64,000 bases of DNA from Platynereis dumerilii (Eukaryota; Annelida; Polychaeta; Phyllodocida; Nereididae): assembly GCA_026936325.1 (NCBI GenBank), contig JAPTHN010000018.1, positions 14,575,300 to 14,639,299 of the forward strand, read 5' to 3'. Positions within the stretch are counted from its first letter, which is position 1. The number at the start of each line of letters is the position of its first letter. The position numbers and the translations under genes were made by a program. The notes under the pieces are model-generated. The model had not been told where the DNA came from. It saw only the letters and a list, made by a program, of their open reading frames with translations, and did not search any database. This document shows positions 35,168 through 46,184 of this stretch, piece after piece.

Positions 35168-37955
35168 AGATGAATTTGATCTTGACCTCTTTCTTTTTAC
35201 GGAAACTTGGCTAAAGACAGATGATGTAGTGGAAATTGGCAACCTGGAAAGTGAGGGAGAATATTTTTACCTTGGCACACCCCGTGAAGGAAGACCTGGG
35301 GGTGGTGTAGGTTGCATTGTAAAATCAGGCTTGAAAGCAACCAAAATAGAAAGCATGAAAACTAGAACCTTCGAGCATATGGAAATCCAAATACCTTTGA
35401 GTGGAAAAATGATCACAATTCTACTTGTGTACCGACCTGAACGCTCAAATAAGAACAAATACAAGTTGTCAGAGTTTTTCACAGAATTCACGACATTCTT
35501 AGCTCACTATCATGCACATCACCATGAAATTGTCATTACCGGAGATTTTAATTTCCACATCAATAAACCTGATGATGCTAGAGTCATGCAGTTCAATAGC
35601 ATCCTTGAAATGTACGATCTTGAGCAGCATGTATCTTCTTCAACGCACCAAGATGGAAACACTCTAGACCTGGTTATCACGCACAAAAGTTCCATTCTGA
35701 AAGATTGTGCTGTCAGTGATTTGCTCTCTGACCATAATTGTGTCCTTTTCAATATGGCAATTAACAAAGGAAAAAGTGCTCAAAAGAAAATGTCTTTCAG
35801 AAAGACGCATGATATCAATCTAGTAAAATTTAAGAAAGACATCGAAAACCACTTGTCACAGAAAGTACAAAAAGAAAAGTCTTCGGAATACCTGTCAAAA
35901 CTTGTTTCACTCTACTATTCCTCAAAGCAGGTTCTTGACAAGCATGCACCTGTTATTACTAAACAGGTGACATTACGTAAACCAACCCCATTTACCAATG
36001 CAAATATAAAAAATCTGAAAACAGCAAAAAGAAAAGCAGAAAGATCATGGAGGAGAACTGGACTGGAAAAAGATTGGCAAGACTTCCAGATGAAACGAAA
36101 TGCTTTAAATGACCAGCTCAATCAACTCAAATCTGATGATCTAAGAGCAAAGATAGAAAGCACCAGGGGAAATTCGAAAGCCATGTTCAAGATATTAAAT
36201 TCTAACCTTAATAGGAAACAAGAACTGCCTCTGCCCAATCATGAAAACAGCAAAGACCTAGCAAATGATTTCAACTCATTCTTTGATGACAAAATCAAGA
36301 AAATAAGGTCAGAACTGGACTCTTGCAACAACAGCATTGCAAGTGTTGAAAACTTCACAGGCCATAAATTATTTCAGTTCAAAAACCTGACGAAATCCGC
36401 TGTTAAGAAATTGATTAGAGATATGCCTGTCAAACACTGTCAACTGGACCCCGTCCCTACATGGTTACTGCTGGAGTGTGTCGATGAATTTCTTCCAATT
36501 ATAACCGAAATTGTCAACACATCACTAACTCTTGGGGAGATGCCCCTGGATCTGAAACATGCACTTGTCAGGCCACTCTTGAAGAAAGGAGGTCTTGATC
36601 TCATAAAGCAAAACTACCGACCAGTGTCAAATTTGTCTTTCCTTGGCAAAATCATTGAAAGTGCAGTTATCAAACAATATATGGATCACCTAATCCGAAA
36701 CAAACTTGATGATGACAAACAATCAGCATATAAGCAGTTTCATAGCACAGAAACTCTCCTCACAAAAATCCACAATGACATCATGGTGAATATGAGCAAA
36801 GGTGAAATAACCATGCTGGTACTGTTAGACTTATCAGCAGCCTTTGACACAATTGATCACAATATTCTATTGACTAGACTGAAAAACAGATATGGTGTAT
36901 GCAACTCAGCCCTCAACTGGTTCAAGTCATATATTTCCGAACGGTCACAGTCTGTCTTGATCAATGACCAAATATCAGAGAAACTGCCCCTCAAATTTGG
37001 TGTCCCCCAAGGTTCAAAACTTGGCCCAGTCTTATTCAATTCTTACATTGCTCCAGTGAGTGAAGTCGCTTCTCAAAACCAAATTGAGGACCAAAAGTAT
37101 GCCGATGATGAACAGCTCATTTTATCATTCAAACCAACTTTTACAGATCAAGAAAATGCAGTCATGAAAATGGAGAAATGCATTACTGAAATCAGAAAGT
37201 TTCTTCATGAAAACAAACTGTGTAACAATGGTGACAAAACAGAACTTCTCATGATTGGCACACCACACCAACTGAATAAACTCAGAGTGTCATCAATCAA
37301 TGTTGAAAATGTTTCAATCAAAACAGCAGAGAATGTCAGGAACCTGGGTGTTATCTTTGACAAAAATATGACAATGGAGAAGCAAGTCAATAAAATGTGC
37401 CGGAATGCCTACTTTAATCTTCGAAACATCTCCAAACTTAGAAAGTCTATGAACAAAGATACCATTAAAACTGCTGTAAATGCTCTTGTCACACCACATC
37501 TAGACTATGGGAATGGCCTTTTGTATGGCATTTCTCAATATTTAGTGAACAAACTCCAGGTTGCCCAAAACTCAGCAGTTCGTCTCATAGAGAGATTGAA
37601 ACGACAAGACAGTGTGGGATCACACAGAAAGCAACTTCACTGGCTGCCTATTCCCGCCAGAATTCAGTTTAAACTGATGACAACAACTTGGAAGGCACTA
37701 AACGGCCAAGCACCCATGTACATGCAACAACTGATCCAGCTGAAACCAAATGGAGACCGTAATCTGAGAAGTAACAGCAAGCTTTTGTTAACGGAACCAG
37801 CTTCAAACAGTAAAAATAAATTTGAAGATCAAGCATACTCCTTTGCAGCACCGAAACTCTGGAACAAGTTACCTGAGAGTGTTCGCACTACAGAGACCCT
37901 TGAGTGTTTCAAGAAAAACCTAAAAACCCACTTTTTTAATATGTTCTACAAATAA
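35133..37955 (+). CDS. LINE ORF2: APE endonuclease-reverse transcriptase, intact
   Basis: 940 uninterrupted codons. Endonuclease blocks: FLFTETWLKTDD (35190), GGGVGCIVKSGL (35300), IVITGDFNFHIN (35530) and SDHNCVLFNM (35729). RT blocks: YRPVSNLSFLGKIIES (36617), LVLLDLSAAFDTIDHNIL (36820), FGVPQGSKLGPVLFNSYI (36996) and KYADDEQL (37095), with all catalytic Asp present. The C terminus ends CFKKNLKTHFFNMFYK, the usual end of CR1/L2-type proteins. It nicks target DNA and copies the element RNA by target-primed reverse transcription. The true start may lie upstream if a frameshift separates it from the preceding frame. Confidence 0.93.
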   Translation: MRQKTEVVKNYRDEFDLDLFLFTETWLKTDDVVEIGNLESEGEYFYLGTPREGRPGGGVGCIVKSGLKATKIESMKTRTFEHMEIQIPLSGKMITILLVYRPERSNKNKYKLSEFFTEFTTFLAHYHAHHHEIVITGDFNFHINKPDDARVMQFNSILEMYDLEQHVSSSTHQDGNTLDLVITHKSSILKDCAVSDLLSDHNCVLFNMAINKGKSAQKKMSFRKTHDINLVKFKKDIENHLSQKVQKEKSSEYLSKLVSLYYSSKQVLDKHAPVITKQVTLRKPTPFTNANIKNLKTAKRKAERSWRRTGLEKDWQDFQMKRNALNDQLNQLKSDDLRAKIESTRGNSKAMFKILNSNLNRKQELPLPNHENSKDLANDFNSFFDDKIKKIRSELDSCNNSIASVENFTGHKLFQFKNLTKSAVKKLIRDMPVKHCQLDPVPTWLLLECVDEFLPIITEIVNTSLTLGEMPLDLKHALVRPLLKKGGLDLIKQNYRPVSNLSFLGKIIESAVIKQYMDHLIRNKLDDDKQSAYKQFHSTETLLTKIHNDIMVNMSKGEITMLVLLDLSAAFDTIDHNILLTRLKNRYGVCNSALNWFKSYISERSQSVLINDQISEKLPLKFGVPQGSKLGPVLFNSYIAPVSEVASQNQIEDQKYADDEQLILSFKPTFTDQENAVMKMEKCITEIRKFLHENKLCNNGDKTELLMIGTPHQLNKLRVSSINVENVSIKTAENVRNLGVIFDKNMTMEKQVNKMCRNAYFNLRNISKLRKSMNKDTIKTAVNALVTPHLDYGNGLLYGISQYLVNKLQVAQNSAVRLIERLKRQDSVGSHRKQLHWLPIPARIQFKLMTTTWKALNGQAPMYMQQLIQLKPNGDRNLRSNSKLLLTEPASNSKNKFEDQAYSFAAPKLWNKLPESVRTTETLECFKKNLKTHFFNMFYK

Positions 37956-38013
37956 CCCTTTCTTACCCAAGCGCTTCTGAGCAGTTTACTGGAAGAGGCG
38001 CTATATAAATCAC

Positions 38014-38048
<35 letters not shown>

Positions 38049-38085
38049 TATTATTATTATTAATATTATTATTATTATTATTATT

Positions 38086-38880
38086 ATTAGTTGAGTGAAG
38101 CTGATTTAGTTGAGGGAAGCTGAGTTTAGTTAAAGGAAGTAGAGTTTAGTTGAGGGAAGACCGTGGTAATTGAGAGTATTTGAGGGAATTACTGACTAGG
38201 TAATGCCACCACCGTGGGTAAAACCCACAGAGGCGTCTTTCTATCTAAGCATTATAGTTTGCTGGTATTCTGGGTTGCCATGGAAACTACTACTGTACCA
38301 TGGAGTCTTGGGTGGCTTGCCTGTTCTCAGAGGTCATACCACACTGCTATCACGTGGTCCTCTGTAATCGTGGCGGGCTACCATTGGCTCATTGGTGTGG
38401 CCCCATCACACGTTACCCTATCCATGGGCCCCAGAATAGAACTGATCAGTTGAAGGGAGACTGAGAAGCTGCAGGAAGCTGGTGTACTGCTCACTCCTAT
38501 GCATGCATGGTGAGGCCAGTCTTCTGCTTTATGAAGACTGGCCTCCGGACTATTGACTTATTTATGAGCTTTGATATATATCATGGATTGGATTGATGTC
38601 ATGACTTCAACTGTTAAAATGTGTATATTAAATCATGAATGACAATCACAAATGGATGTTATAGTTGTCAATGCACAGAGGTAAGGGTCAGGTTGGATCA
38701 GAGAGCATTACGATCCCGCACCTCCACAGCCAAGCTATTGGATAAGAAGAGGAGAAGATTCCCCTCACATGTATCAAGTACTATTCGAGGGCTGCACCAT
38801 CAATATCAATTAATAGACGAATTACTTTACTGGTGACAGTAAGGACAGATGAAGTTAGGTGATGGTTGCAAAGGTCAAGA
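38086..38880. other. Unassigned intronic DNA
   Basis: Starts with several imperfect copies of TAGTTGAGGGAAGCTGAG (38090-38160). The remainder has no clear feature. Confidence 0.4.
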
Positions 38881-38889
38881 GGGTAGTCT

Positions 38890-39482
38890 TAGCCCTGGAC
38901 CGCTGTGGGACCGGGGTCATGAATTGTCCTAATGGAAAATCATGAGATTTGAAGGACATGGTCTGGGAGAATGAAATTTTAACTTTTATTACATAGTTTT
39001 GAATCAAATCAATGGTACATTTGAAAAGTTCACCTTTTTTGCTGCTGACTGCACCTAATTTGATCTTCTTTAGTCAAAGGGATAAATGTAAAATATTCCA
39101 TTGAAACTGAAGAAGTGGTTTTTATCCTTATACACAGGGAAAATGGCCACTTCTGATTGGTCCAAAGCTGGTGATGTCATAACAAACATGATGAGGTCGC
39201 AATGGTGACATCACACTTCAAAGTGAGGCTGATGGCAGACTCTCACAATTTTTGAGCATATTACTCATTTAAATATAATTTCTACAAAACAAATCTTTGC
39301 TGAATAGCTTTGAAAAATAGTGTTGTCAGCAGGGAAATATGTGGGCTACCCATAGACAAAATTTCATCAAATTTGGATGAAAATTAACTGATTTAGCACA
39401 AATCTCCTGTCTTAAAGTCAAAAACTCAAGATTTTCAATGGAACGACCCATGACTCATGCTCCAGCATGGGTCCCAGGGCTA
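38890..39482. mobile_element. MULE-like MITE, 593 bp, exact 9-bp TSD
   Basis: TAGCCCTGGACC at the left and its near-complement CCCAGGGCTA at the right are flanked by identical GGGTAGTCT (38881-38889 and 39483-39491). Nine-base duplications are typical of Mutator-like elements. A diverged end fragment of the same family lies inverted at about 51695-51760. Confidence 0.85.
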
Positions 39483-39767
39483 GGGTAGTCTGAGGGTGAA
39501 AGGTCCAGCTGAGGGTAATGAGTTTATGAGTAGGTGTGGGGGTGTATCCTGCAATTAGGCCTTCACATAAGTAGGTTATCTGTGAGGTCAGCTTCTTTGC
39601 AAAAAATTCAAATGGATTTTACACAATATTGGCATGTGAACAGCTTAGTTCAAAATTTGGGGGCACTTCCAATGTTTATCTCACGAAGTACCCAGTCGAT
39701 CTTATGTCTTTTAAGGGTAGTAAATTTCAGCGAATGCTGTTTTAAGTTTAGTGTTATTTTATTGCAG

Positions 39768-41700
39768 AAATACAGGCCGGAAAATAATGGAGAAGGGAGA
39801 AATGCAGGAACACCTGGAAAAAATGATCCAATTCAGTGTGATCAAGAAACAGGAATTATGGAGAAGAGAAAGAACATACGAAGAGATGATGGCTGCACTT
39901 GAGAAAGAAACCACTTTAGCAAAATTAGAAATGCAAAACAACAAGACCGACAGGTTTATGTGGAATGAGCATTTGACAGTGTTAACCAAACATTGGCCCT
40001 TCATTGCTAGTCATTTTGGAACTTGGGAGGTAATTGATCAACTAAGGATGCATCTGTTAGAGGCAAAATTTCTGAAGCACACACATGGTGGCCAACACCT
40101 AACAAGCTTAACAGAGACAGAGAATTTTGAAGAATTTGTCAAAAGGCATTTGGAGGTAAAGAATGACCAGATTCTTGGTATTTCAAAAGGAATATTAGAA
40201 GTGATAACTGACAAAGACTCTTCTCAGAGAATCTACAATGTTTTCATGAGATATGGAATAGAAAGAAATAAGCGGGGTTTTGAAATCAACAACTATGCTT
40301 TGTTTGATGCCATCAAACGATGCCTTGACAATGGTGCTTTTCCAAAAACACATGATATCCTGGAAATATCTTCATATGTGGCTGAGTGTAATGACAATGA
40401 AGCCGTATTAGTTACCCTACAGATGACAGAGCATCTTATCCACGCATACCGAAAACAGGGCAAGAGGGAGGTGATTGCCATATACCTGAATTCCATGCAA
40501 GACCAATGGCTACTGAGGAAGGACATCAGAAGTGTTGCTTATGAAGTCATCAGGGAAGCCTACATGAGTCTTCATAACTGCATGGAGTCGAACAGTGTGA
40601 TTAATCGTCTCCTTTTTTTGGACAGTTGCAATGATGGAAGAGACAAAATCACAGAATGTTTTGGGTTCACAGAAGATCTTTTGCAGATAGACAGGACCGA
40701 CCCACCTGTCACCAAATGGATTGAAGGAAATGAAGATGATGAAGACAGAGAAAAGCAGGAGACAGAACTGAGATGGACAGTGATAAAGAGAAATGACAAC
40801 TGGCTGAAGAGAAATCTGCTGCACTTGGCAGCTATATTTTGTCATGATGAGGACATTCTGAAATGCATCCCAGAAGAGGTAGTTACAGGACTAATTAATG
40901 GAAGAGACATCCATGGTTGCACACCCTTGCACATTGCACACCTGCATGACAACGAGTCAGCAATTAGGTTTTTGGAATTGCATGAAGCAAAAGTGGAAAA
41001 AGATTACTTTGGAAAAACTCCTGAAGACCTCAAACATTGTCTAGATAAATCTCAAGAGTATAATGAGGAAAATTATGAAATTTGTGCTACTGCAGAGTCA
41101 ATTTCATTTGAATGTATGAAACAGCTACTCGTGTTGCCTGAAGAAGAATGCAAAACAATTGAAAAAGATTTGAGGAAGCTATTCAAAGGAATAATGGCTG
41201 AAAAAATTAGTGTTCAGATGGGGGGAAGTGTTAGGGAAAAGCTGAAGGTAGGAAGATGGGACGAGTTCGATCTACAGATAGTCACAGAAAACAAACTTCA
41301 TGAAAATGAGCCTTTTGGATGTCTGAAATATCACGAGTACCTTGTCAAGGGGATGACTGATGTTGACTTGGAATTGACAAAAAAAATTAGCCTACGATGT
41401 GTGTCCGTTAGTACTCCATGGATATTTATTTGGGAAGGAGAGGGAAGTCACCGTGGTCAAGAAATATCAGTTGACGTTGTTCCAATTGCAATTGTTGAGA
41501 ACAAGAAGACTAAGCACAGCAGACAGTACTTGATAGTAGACAACGCTCCTGGCCACCAGAGCCATGAGTTTGTGAAGTGGAAGATTTTGAAGAGGGACTC
41601 GCAATGGACACCCACAATATTTGAATACGAGAGGGACATCTTGGATAACCTGTCAACTGATTGTCGGATTGGAATCCAAATAGCTAAGGCCTTGCTTGAG
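39768..41700 (+). CDS. Ankyrin-cGAS-like receptor, exon B (ankyrin repeats and catalytic core)
   Basis: Exon of 644 codons between an ATTGCAG acceptor and GAG|GTAAAG donor; phase 2 in, phase 0 out. Numbering from its first full codon: a charged coiled-coil-like start (1-65); an unrecognised helical region (66-340); ankyrin repeats (about 349-421: NLLHLAAIFCHDEDIL, GCTPLHIAHLHDNESA, KDYFGKTPEDL); then the Mab-21/cGAS nucleotidyltransferase core. That core has GGS (485-487), DEFDLQIV with Glu499 and Asp501, and ISVDVVPIA with Asp569. These are the glycine-serine loop and the three metal-binding acids of cGAS-like enzymes, so it is predicted active. No cGAS-type zinc ribbon is visible. Predicted role: sensing nucleic acid or another ligand and making a cyclic dinucleotide signal. 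Confidence 0.85.
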
Positions 41701-41702
41701 GT

Positions 41703-41951
41703 AAAGATCTCTTCTACTGCTCCTCCCTTCGTAGTATGGAATTTGAGCCTGTCTGTCTGGATGTCTAGTCCGTTGAAGAGAATTTTTGGCTCCCTCTGGA
41801 GTGTTACAATGCAGTCATTTTCAATTGCTGCAATGTCATCTTCAAGTAGTTCTCTCTGTAGATCCATTTTTTTGGTCTGATTCAAACGATTCTTTATTCC
41901 TAGTTGAGCTCTGAAAATGATCACAGGAGGCACCAGAGATCCCAGGACCAA
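41703..41951 (-). other. Unidentified minus-strand coding-like fragment in intron
   Basis: The minus-strand frame reads MVLGSLVPPVIIFRAQLGI, then KKMDLQRELLEDDIAAIEN, then LQREPKILFNGLDIQTDRL. The composition is protein-like rather than repeat-like, and it ends at the exon B donor. I do not recognise the family. It may be an old inserted fragment or coincidence. Confidence 0.25.
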
Positions 41952-42433
41952 GCTGACCCATTAAAAAACATATGTTTGACTCTCAATTAGAGAATTCTTT
42001 ATCACATCTAATGTTATTCATTTCTTACACTGCTATAAATGTTTTGTCTTATTAGTCAATAGACACGGGTGAACACAAAGATATTGTAAGATAATTAGCA
42101 AAGTAGTTGTTAAAACCATACCACATAGTTGAAAGACAAAACATTGCATTTAATTTTTGGAATAATAAATATAAATAACCCATCATGTACCTACAAATAC
42201 AAATAAGCTATAAGGAGTCAATTTGTTTACCAAACAAGCAGGGGTCCTGGAGGGGGCTATATTTGTCATTCATGATAGTATTCCAGTTTAGTGCAGTTAT
42301 CTACACCATTTAGATATCCTTTTTTCTCAATCGATATCACTTTAATTATATCAAATATTTTTTTTAATAGTATCGGAATTGTTTTAAAATACGCGACAAA
42401 TGTAATACCAAATATATCTTAATTTTCTTGCAG

Positions 42434-42544
42434 GCCATTGACCAAAACAATGATAAAAAGAAAAAACACAAGCGGAGCCAGAAAAACAGGGTTACATCCT
42501 ACATAGTCAAGAACACTATGTTTTGGCTGCTTGCAGGGCAAACA
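42434..42544 (+). CDS. Ankyrin-cGAS-like receptor, exon C
   Basis: A 37-codon exon between TTCTTGCAG and ACA|GTAAGG, phase 0 on both sides. It reads AIDQNNDKKKKHKRSQKNRV, then TSYIVKNTMFWLLAGQT. The second part matches the helix of Mab-21/cGAS-like proteins that usually appears as SYHLK...W. The Lys-rich start could contact nucleic acid. Exon size and phase fit directly after exon B. Confidence 0.8.
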
Positions 42545-42599
42545 GTAAGGACTTATCTTTTTACATCTCCAATAGATGATTCAACGACTGCTTCAATAT

Positions 42600-42830
42600 C
42601 CTTTAGACAGCCAATGCAGTTTCAGACAGACCACTTTTTGGGGTGCCAAAATTTGGGTGGCAATTCCTATCAGAATTGCCATTGCAGACCCAGACAGACC
42701 AACTCAAAACTGCCAGAGAGGTACAAAATAAAGTGCCCCAGAATGCCAAGGGTTTCCATGGGGCTGAGCTGCCAGCGCAGTCTGATGCAGACTTGACCCA
42801 TTGCTGCATGTTGGTACTTACAATTTGCAT
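42600..42830. repeat. CAGAC-rich repeat with inverted segments
   Basis: Repeated CAGACAGACC and GCAGACC motifs, with inverted counterparts GGCAATTC/GAATTGCC. Similar sequence recurs inverted at 44890-45110 (GGTCTGTCTGAGTCTGC). Probably two copies of one MITE family; ends not defined. Confidence 0.4.
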
Positions 42831-43460
42831 TATTTCTTATGTAATTACAACCTTCTTTAATTATCAAGCTTCTATACACACTTCCTCAGTCATCTAACAC
42901 TATTATCACTAACAATTATTGACTTTTAATTGGGTCAGCTGGTGGCAGCATTAAAAATTCAGAAGTATGCCACCGATTTCTTAATTGGTTTAATGAAAGA
43001 ATTGTAATGATTTGAGGTTTAAACAAATCAACCCAATGCCAAATTCAGCAGGGGCATAGATTGGTTAATTCCAGAGGGGGCAATAGGAGGGCAAGCTGCC
43101 GGTCGTGTCAACTTCCATAATTGTGAAATATTTTAAATTCTTTTGTGTCAGAGAAATAATTCTGAGTTTCCAAACGTAATCAATCGCCTTAGGGGTTAGA
43201 TGGCAAGGGGATAGAAAGTATGGCTACAGAGGGGCTACCCTGATCAATGCAGACCATAAATTACTCAGTCAACCCGATAGCTAGTGTTCTGGTCAGTTTT
43301 GAAAATAGACAAGGCGATAATCTTTGTACATTCCATAGCAATATAAAGGCTGCACTGACATATCACTCATGGACAGGCCCACATCCAAAATTGTGATAAT
43401 AAATCAAATAACTGTCAAAAGCATCCAATTCAAAACTCCAACTCAGCGAATACAATTTGT
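42831..43460. other. Unassigned intronic DNA
   Basis: No frame or repeat boundary is supported. Confidence 0.4.
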
Positions 43461-43461
43461 C

Positions 43462-43765
43462 TCACACTGAAAGGGCAAGACAGACACGATACTATTTTCC
43501 CTATTGAAATCAGTGGAATAATGTTTCAGTCTGCAATGGCACTTTCAGCCCAAACATGTATGCAGTATGTCTCAAACTGCGGTGGCAAGTCGGGTGTGAT
43601 GCCATTTTTCCCATTGAAATCAATGGAATAATGTTTCAGTCTGCAATGGCACTTTCAGCCCAAACATGTATGCAGTATGTCTCAAACTGCAGTGGCAAGT
43701 CGGGTGTGATGCCATTTTTCCTATTGAAATCAATGGAATAATGTTTCAGTCTGCAATGGCAGGTC
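43462..43765. repeat. Tandem repeat, about 120-bp unit, 2.5 copies
   Basis: Near-identical units contain AATGTTTCAGTCTGCAATGG and CAAACATGTATGCAGTATGT. The short plus-strand frame over it is a repeat artefact. Confidence 0.85.
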
Positions 43766-44250
43766 CATGCCAGAGGATGTACACTATTGTTTAATCATAT
43801 AGGAATAAACAAACTCTAAAAGCAGACATTTTTCGGTCTCATGTACATTTGCAGTTTTCATCTTTTGCAGATCTTTATGAGATAGCTGTTGCTACTAGTA
43901 TCAGGCAAACCAGGATTGTTGGATTTGAACCAGTGCAATTCATTTCAGATGTTTAAATCAAGATTTTTATCCATTAAAATCATGATTTATTTTATTTTAA
44001 TCAATTAATTACTTGAACTTTGATTTTAATCATGAATTACTTGTTTTAAATATAAATAAAATAATATTGCCAACCTTGATAGAATAATTATAGTTCTTCA
44101 GTATATGGAAAATGATATGTTACAAATATATATATATCACATTATCCTTGGTACAGCTCAGAATTTATGCTTAATAATATATGAAATAAAAATTACAGAA
44201 AACAGCAGGCTATTCTTTCAATGCGCCCTGAAACATAAGTCAGATATATA
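43766..44250. other. Unassigned AT-rich intronic DNA
   Basis: No feature recognised. Confidence 0.4.
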
Positions 44251-44251
44251 T

Positions 44252-44428
44252 ACAGTGATACCTGCATTGTAAGACCCCCTGTTGTAAGAGCGACTTGTCT
44301 TATGTGACCAACTTCCTCTGGCACCAAGTAGTATTTTAGTGCATTTTGCACCCCAACGAGAGACCACACCCCACGAGAGACCGCTTCAGGACGGTAGAAG
44401 GTGCGGTCTTATAACACAGGGACCACTG
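44252..44428 (+). mobile_element. pogo/Tigger-like MITE, copy 2
   Basis: Left ACAGTGATACCTGCATTGTA and right-end complement ACAGTGGTCCCTGTGTTATA form imperfect TIRs with TA at the edges. The interior is shared with the copies at 16908 and 56050. Confidence 0.78.
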
Positions 44429-44429
44429 T

Positions 44430-45628
44430 AGCAGGTTAAAATATATTGGCACAAATACAGGACCACATGAAATAGGTCTACATTTGCCCCCCACTGCCAA
44501 ACCCTTCCAAACAAAGTCATAAGGAACCAGAATTAACATTCATGATTTTTATCAGTTTTAACCCAAAGTGATTAGTGATTACATGGCAAAGTTAAAATTT
44601 TGTTGTGTTTTGCAGCAAAAACAAAGTTAAAAGTGTTAAAGGATCAGTGTGAAGGTCGACATCCAGTGTCATCTATGTAGGTTAGCCTGGTAATAAATCT
44701 TGCATTCCAAACCTTACAAGATTCCAGGTTTGCAGGGGCAAATCCAGGATCTTCAAAGAGGGGAAGTAAAGAGTAGAAAATAAAGAGTGGAAAAAATGAA
44801 AGTGCCAGCAGCATAAGAATAAATTACAAACTTAAAAGTACCATCATTTATTTATTTAAGAAATGCAACAGGGTCTGAATGGCCAGTCCACTTGATGCAG
44901 ACTGGTCTGCATGGATTAGAATTGGCAGTTCTGGGGGGTATGTTTCTTTGACAATAACACCGATATTTTAGAAGTCTGCATAAGTCTGCTTTGGCATAAT
45001 TGAGTTGGTCTGTCTGAGTCTGCTTTGGCATAACTTGGTCAAAAATTTTTCAAATTTGGGAACCAGAAAAGTAGGTCTGTGTCAGACTGCACTGGCTATT
45101 CCCCAATGGTTGGGCCTGGCAGTGGAAAGGATATGAAGCATAAACGCCTGAAAGGCTTATTGCTTCATGCGCCGAGGCGTGCCATGTTATTTCAACTGCT
45201 TTCTTGCCCAGTGGCTCTGATGACGCTGTATTATGCCATGCTTGATTGAACACACTCCAAACAAAAAAAAATTTGGGGATTAAGAAATTGCATTATCAAC
45301 AGCAGAAGAGTAGCCAGATCGAATTATCAGGGGAAGGGGGGAACTTGGAAAGGAACATAAAGAACGAGTTAGAATTAGACTTGATTAACTGAACTATTAC
45401 ATAAGTAATGTCTAGGAATTATTTCGGAATAAATGCTACAGAATGATCCAATAAGTTCTAAATAGAAACATTTTGTTAAACGGCAACATTGGGCATAACT
45501 GAATTCCTAAGGAGTAGATCCAGCTGTATCATAATCCACTTATATATCATGTATTCCATTCGTCTATTTCCCTGTTTACCCATTATATATCTACCATGTC
45601 CATCCACCTACCTGCTAGTCTATCTATT
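44430..45628. other. Intronic DNA with diffuse repeats
   Basis: Contains the CAGAC-type repeat at 44890-45110; otherwise nothing recognised. Confidence 0.4.
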
Positions 45629-45636
45629 AGGTCTTG

Positions 45637-45986
45637 CAGAGCATTTTTAAAGGATTTTTGACTGGGAGACCAACGGGATTTCGTAGCGCCTTGACACGCC
45701 AGGCATATATATCTATCAGCTGAACATTCGCAAGATATATTCATGTAATGACATGCTCAAGAGACTTAGACAAAATTTTTAAAAAATTTGGAAATCAGAA
45801 AGATGGCAGAAAAATAATTTTAACGACAGTTAAGAATATTTTTGATATTGAAAAGCACCCATGAACTACAAATCATAGCAAATTAAATGTGAAATTTATG
45901 ATAGTTTCTGGGAAAATTGGTCTCCCAGTGATACCAATTTGGCAATGACTGGGAGACCAAATGTTACCATGTTAAAAAATGCACTG
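45637..45986 (+). mobile_element. hAT MITE copy 1, 350 bp, exact 8-bp TSD
   Basis: Begins CAGAGCATTTTTAAA and ends TTTAAAAAATGCACTG, flanked on both sides by AGGTCTTG (45629-45636 and 45987-45994). It contains inverted GACTGGGAGACCAA motifs near each end. Confidence 0.92.
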
Positions 45987-46184
45987 AGGTCTTGGGTTTG
46001 AATACACCTCTGACTGGATCACCTGGAATTAAACTTGGCAGCACTTTCAACCATGCTGTGTCTCATTAATTGCTGCATTATCCTCCTCTCCAATTAGTCC
46101 AAACTCATATGATTACAAATACAGGACATGATGCTGCAATCAATGCAATAATCTATACCTCTATTGAAACTGACATGACTGCCT

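Larger units (their letters stand above)
33875..38085 (+). mobile_element. CR1/L2-type LINE with intact ORF2 and (ATT)n tail
   Basis: Composed of the monomer array, a short first frame, an uninterrupted ORF2 and a 3' end GCGCTATATAAAT followed by (ATT)n (38010-38085). That tail is typical of CR1/L2-group LINEs. No target duplication was seen, which is common for the group. Youngest-looking LINE in the window. Confidence 0.88.
5804..39767 (+). other. Predicted 34-kb intron filled with mobile elements
   Basis: Bounded by GTGAGT at 5804 and an ATTGCAG acceptor at 39761-39767, with compatible phases. No other convincing exon with matching phase was found inside. It contains at least four LINEs, two hAT/TIR elements above 2 kb, SINE and MITE copies and several minisatellites. 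A missed small exon inside cannot be excluded. Confidence 0.5.
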
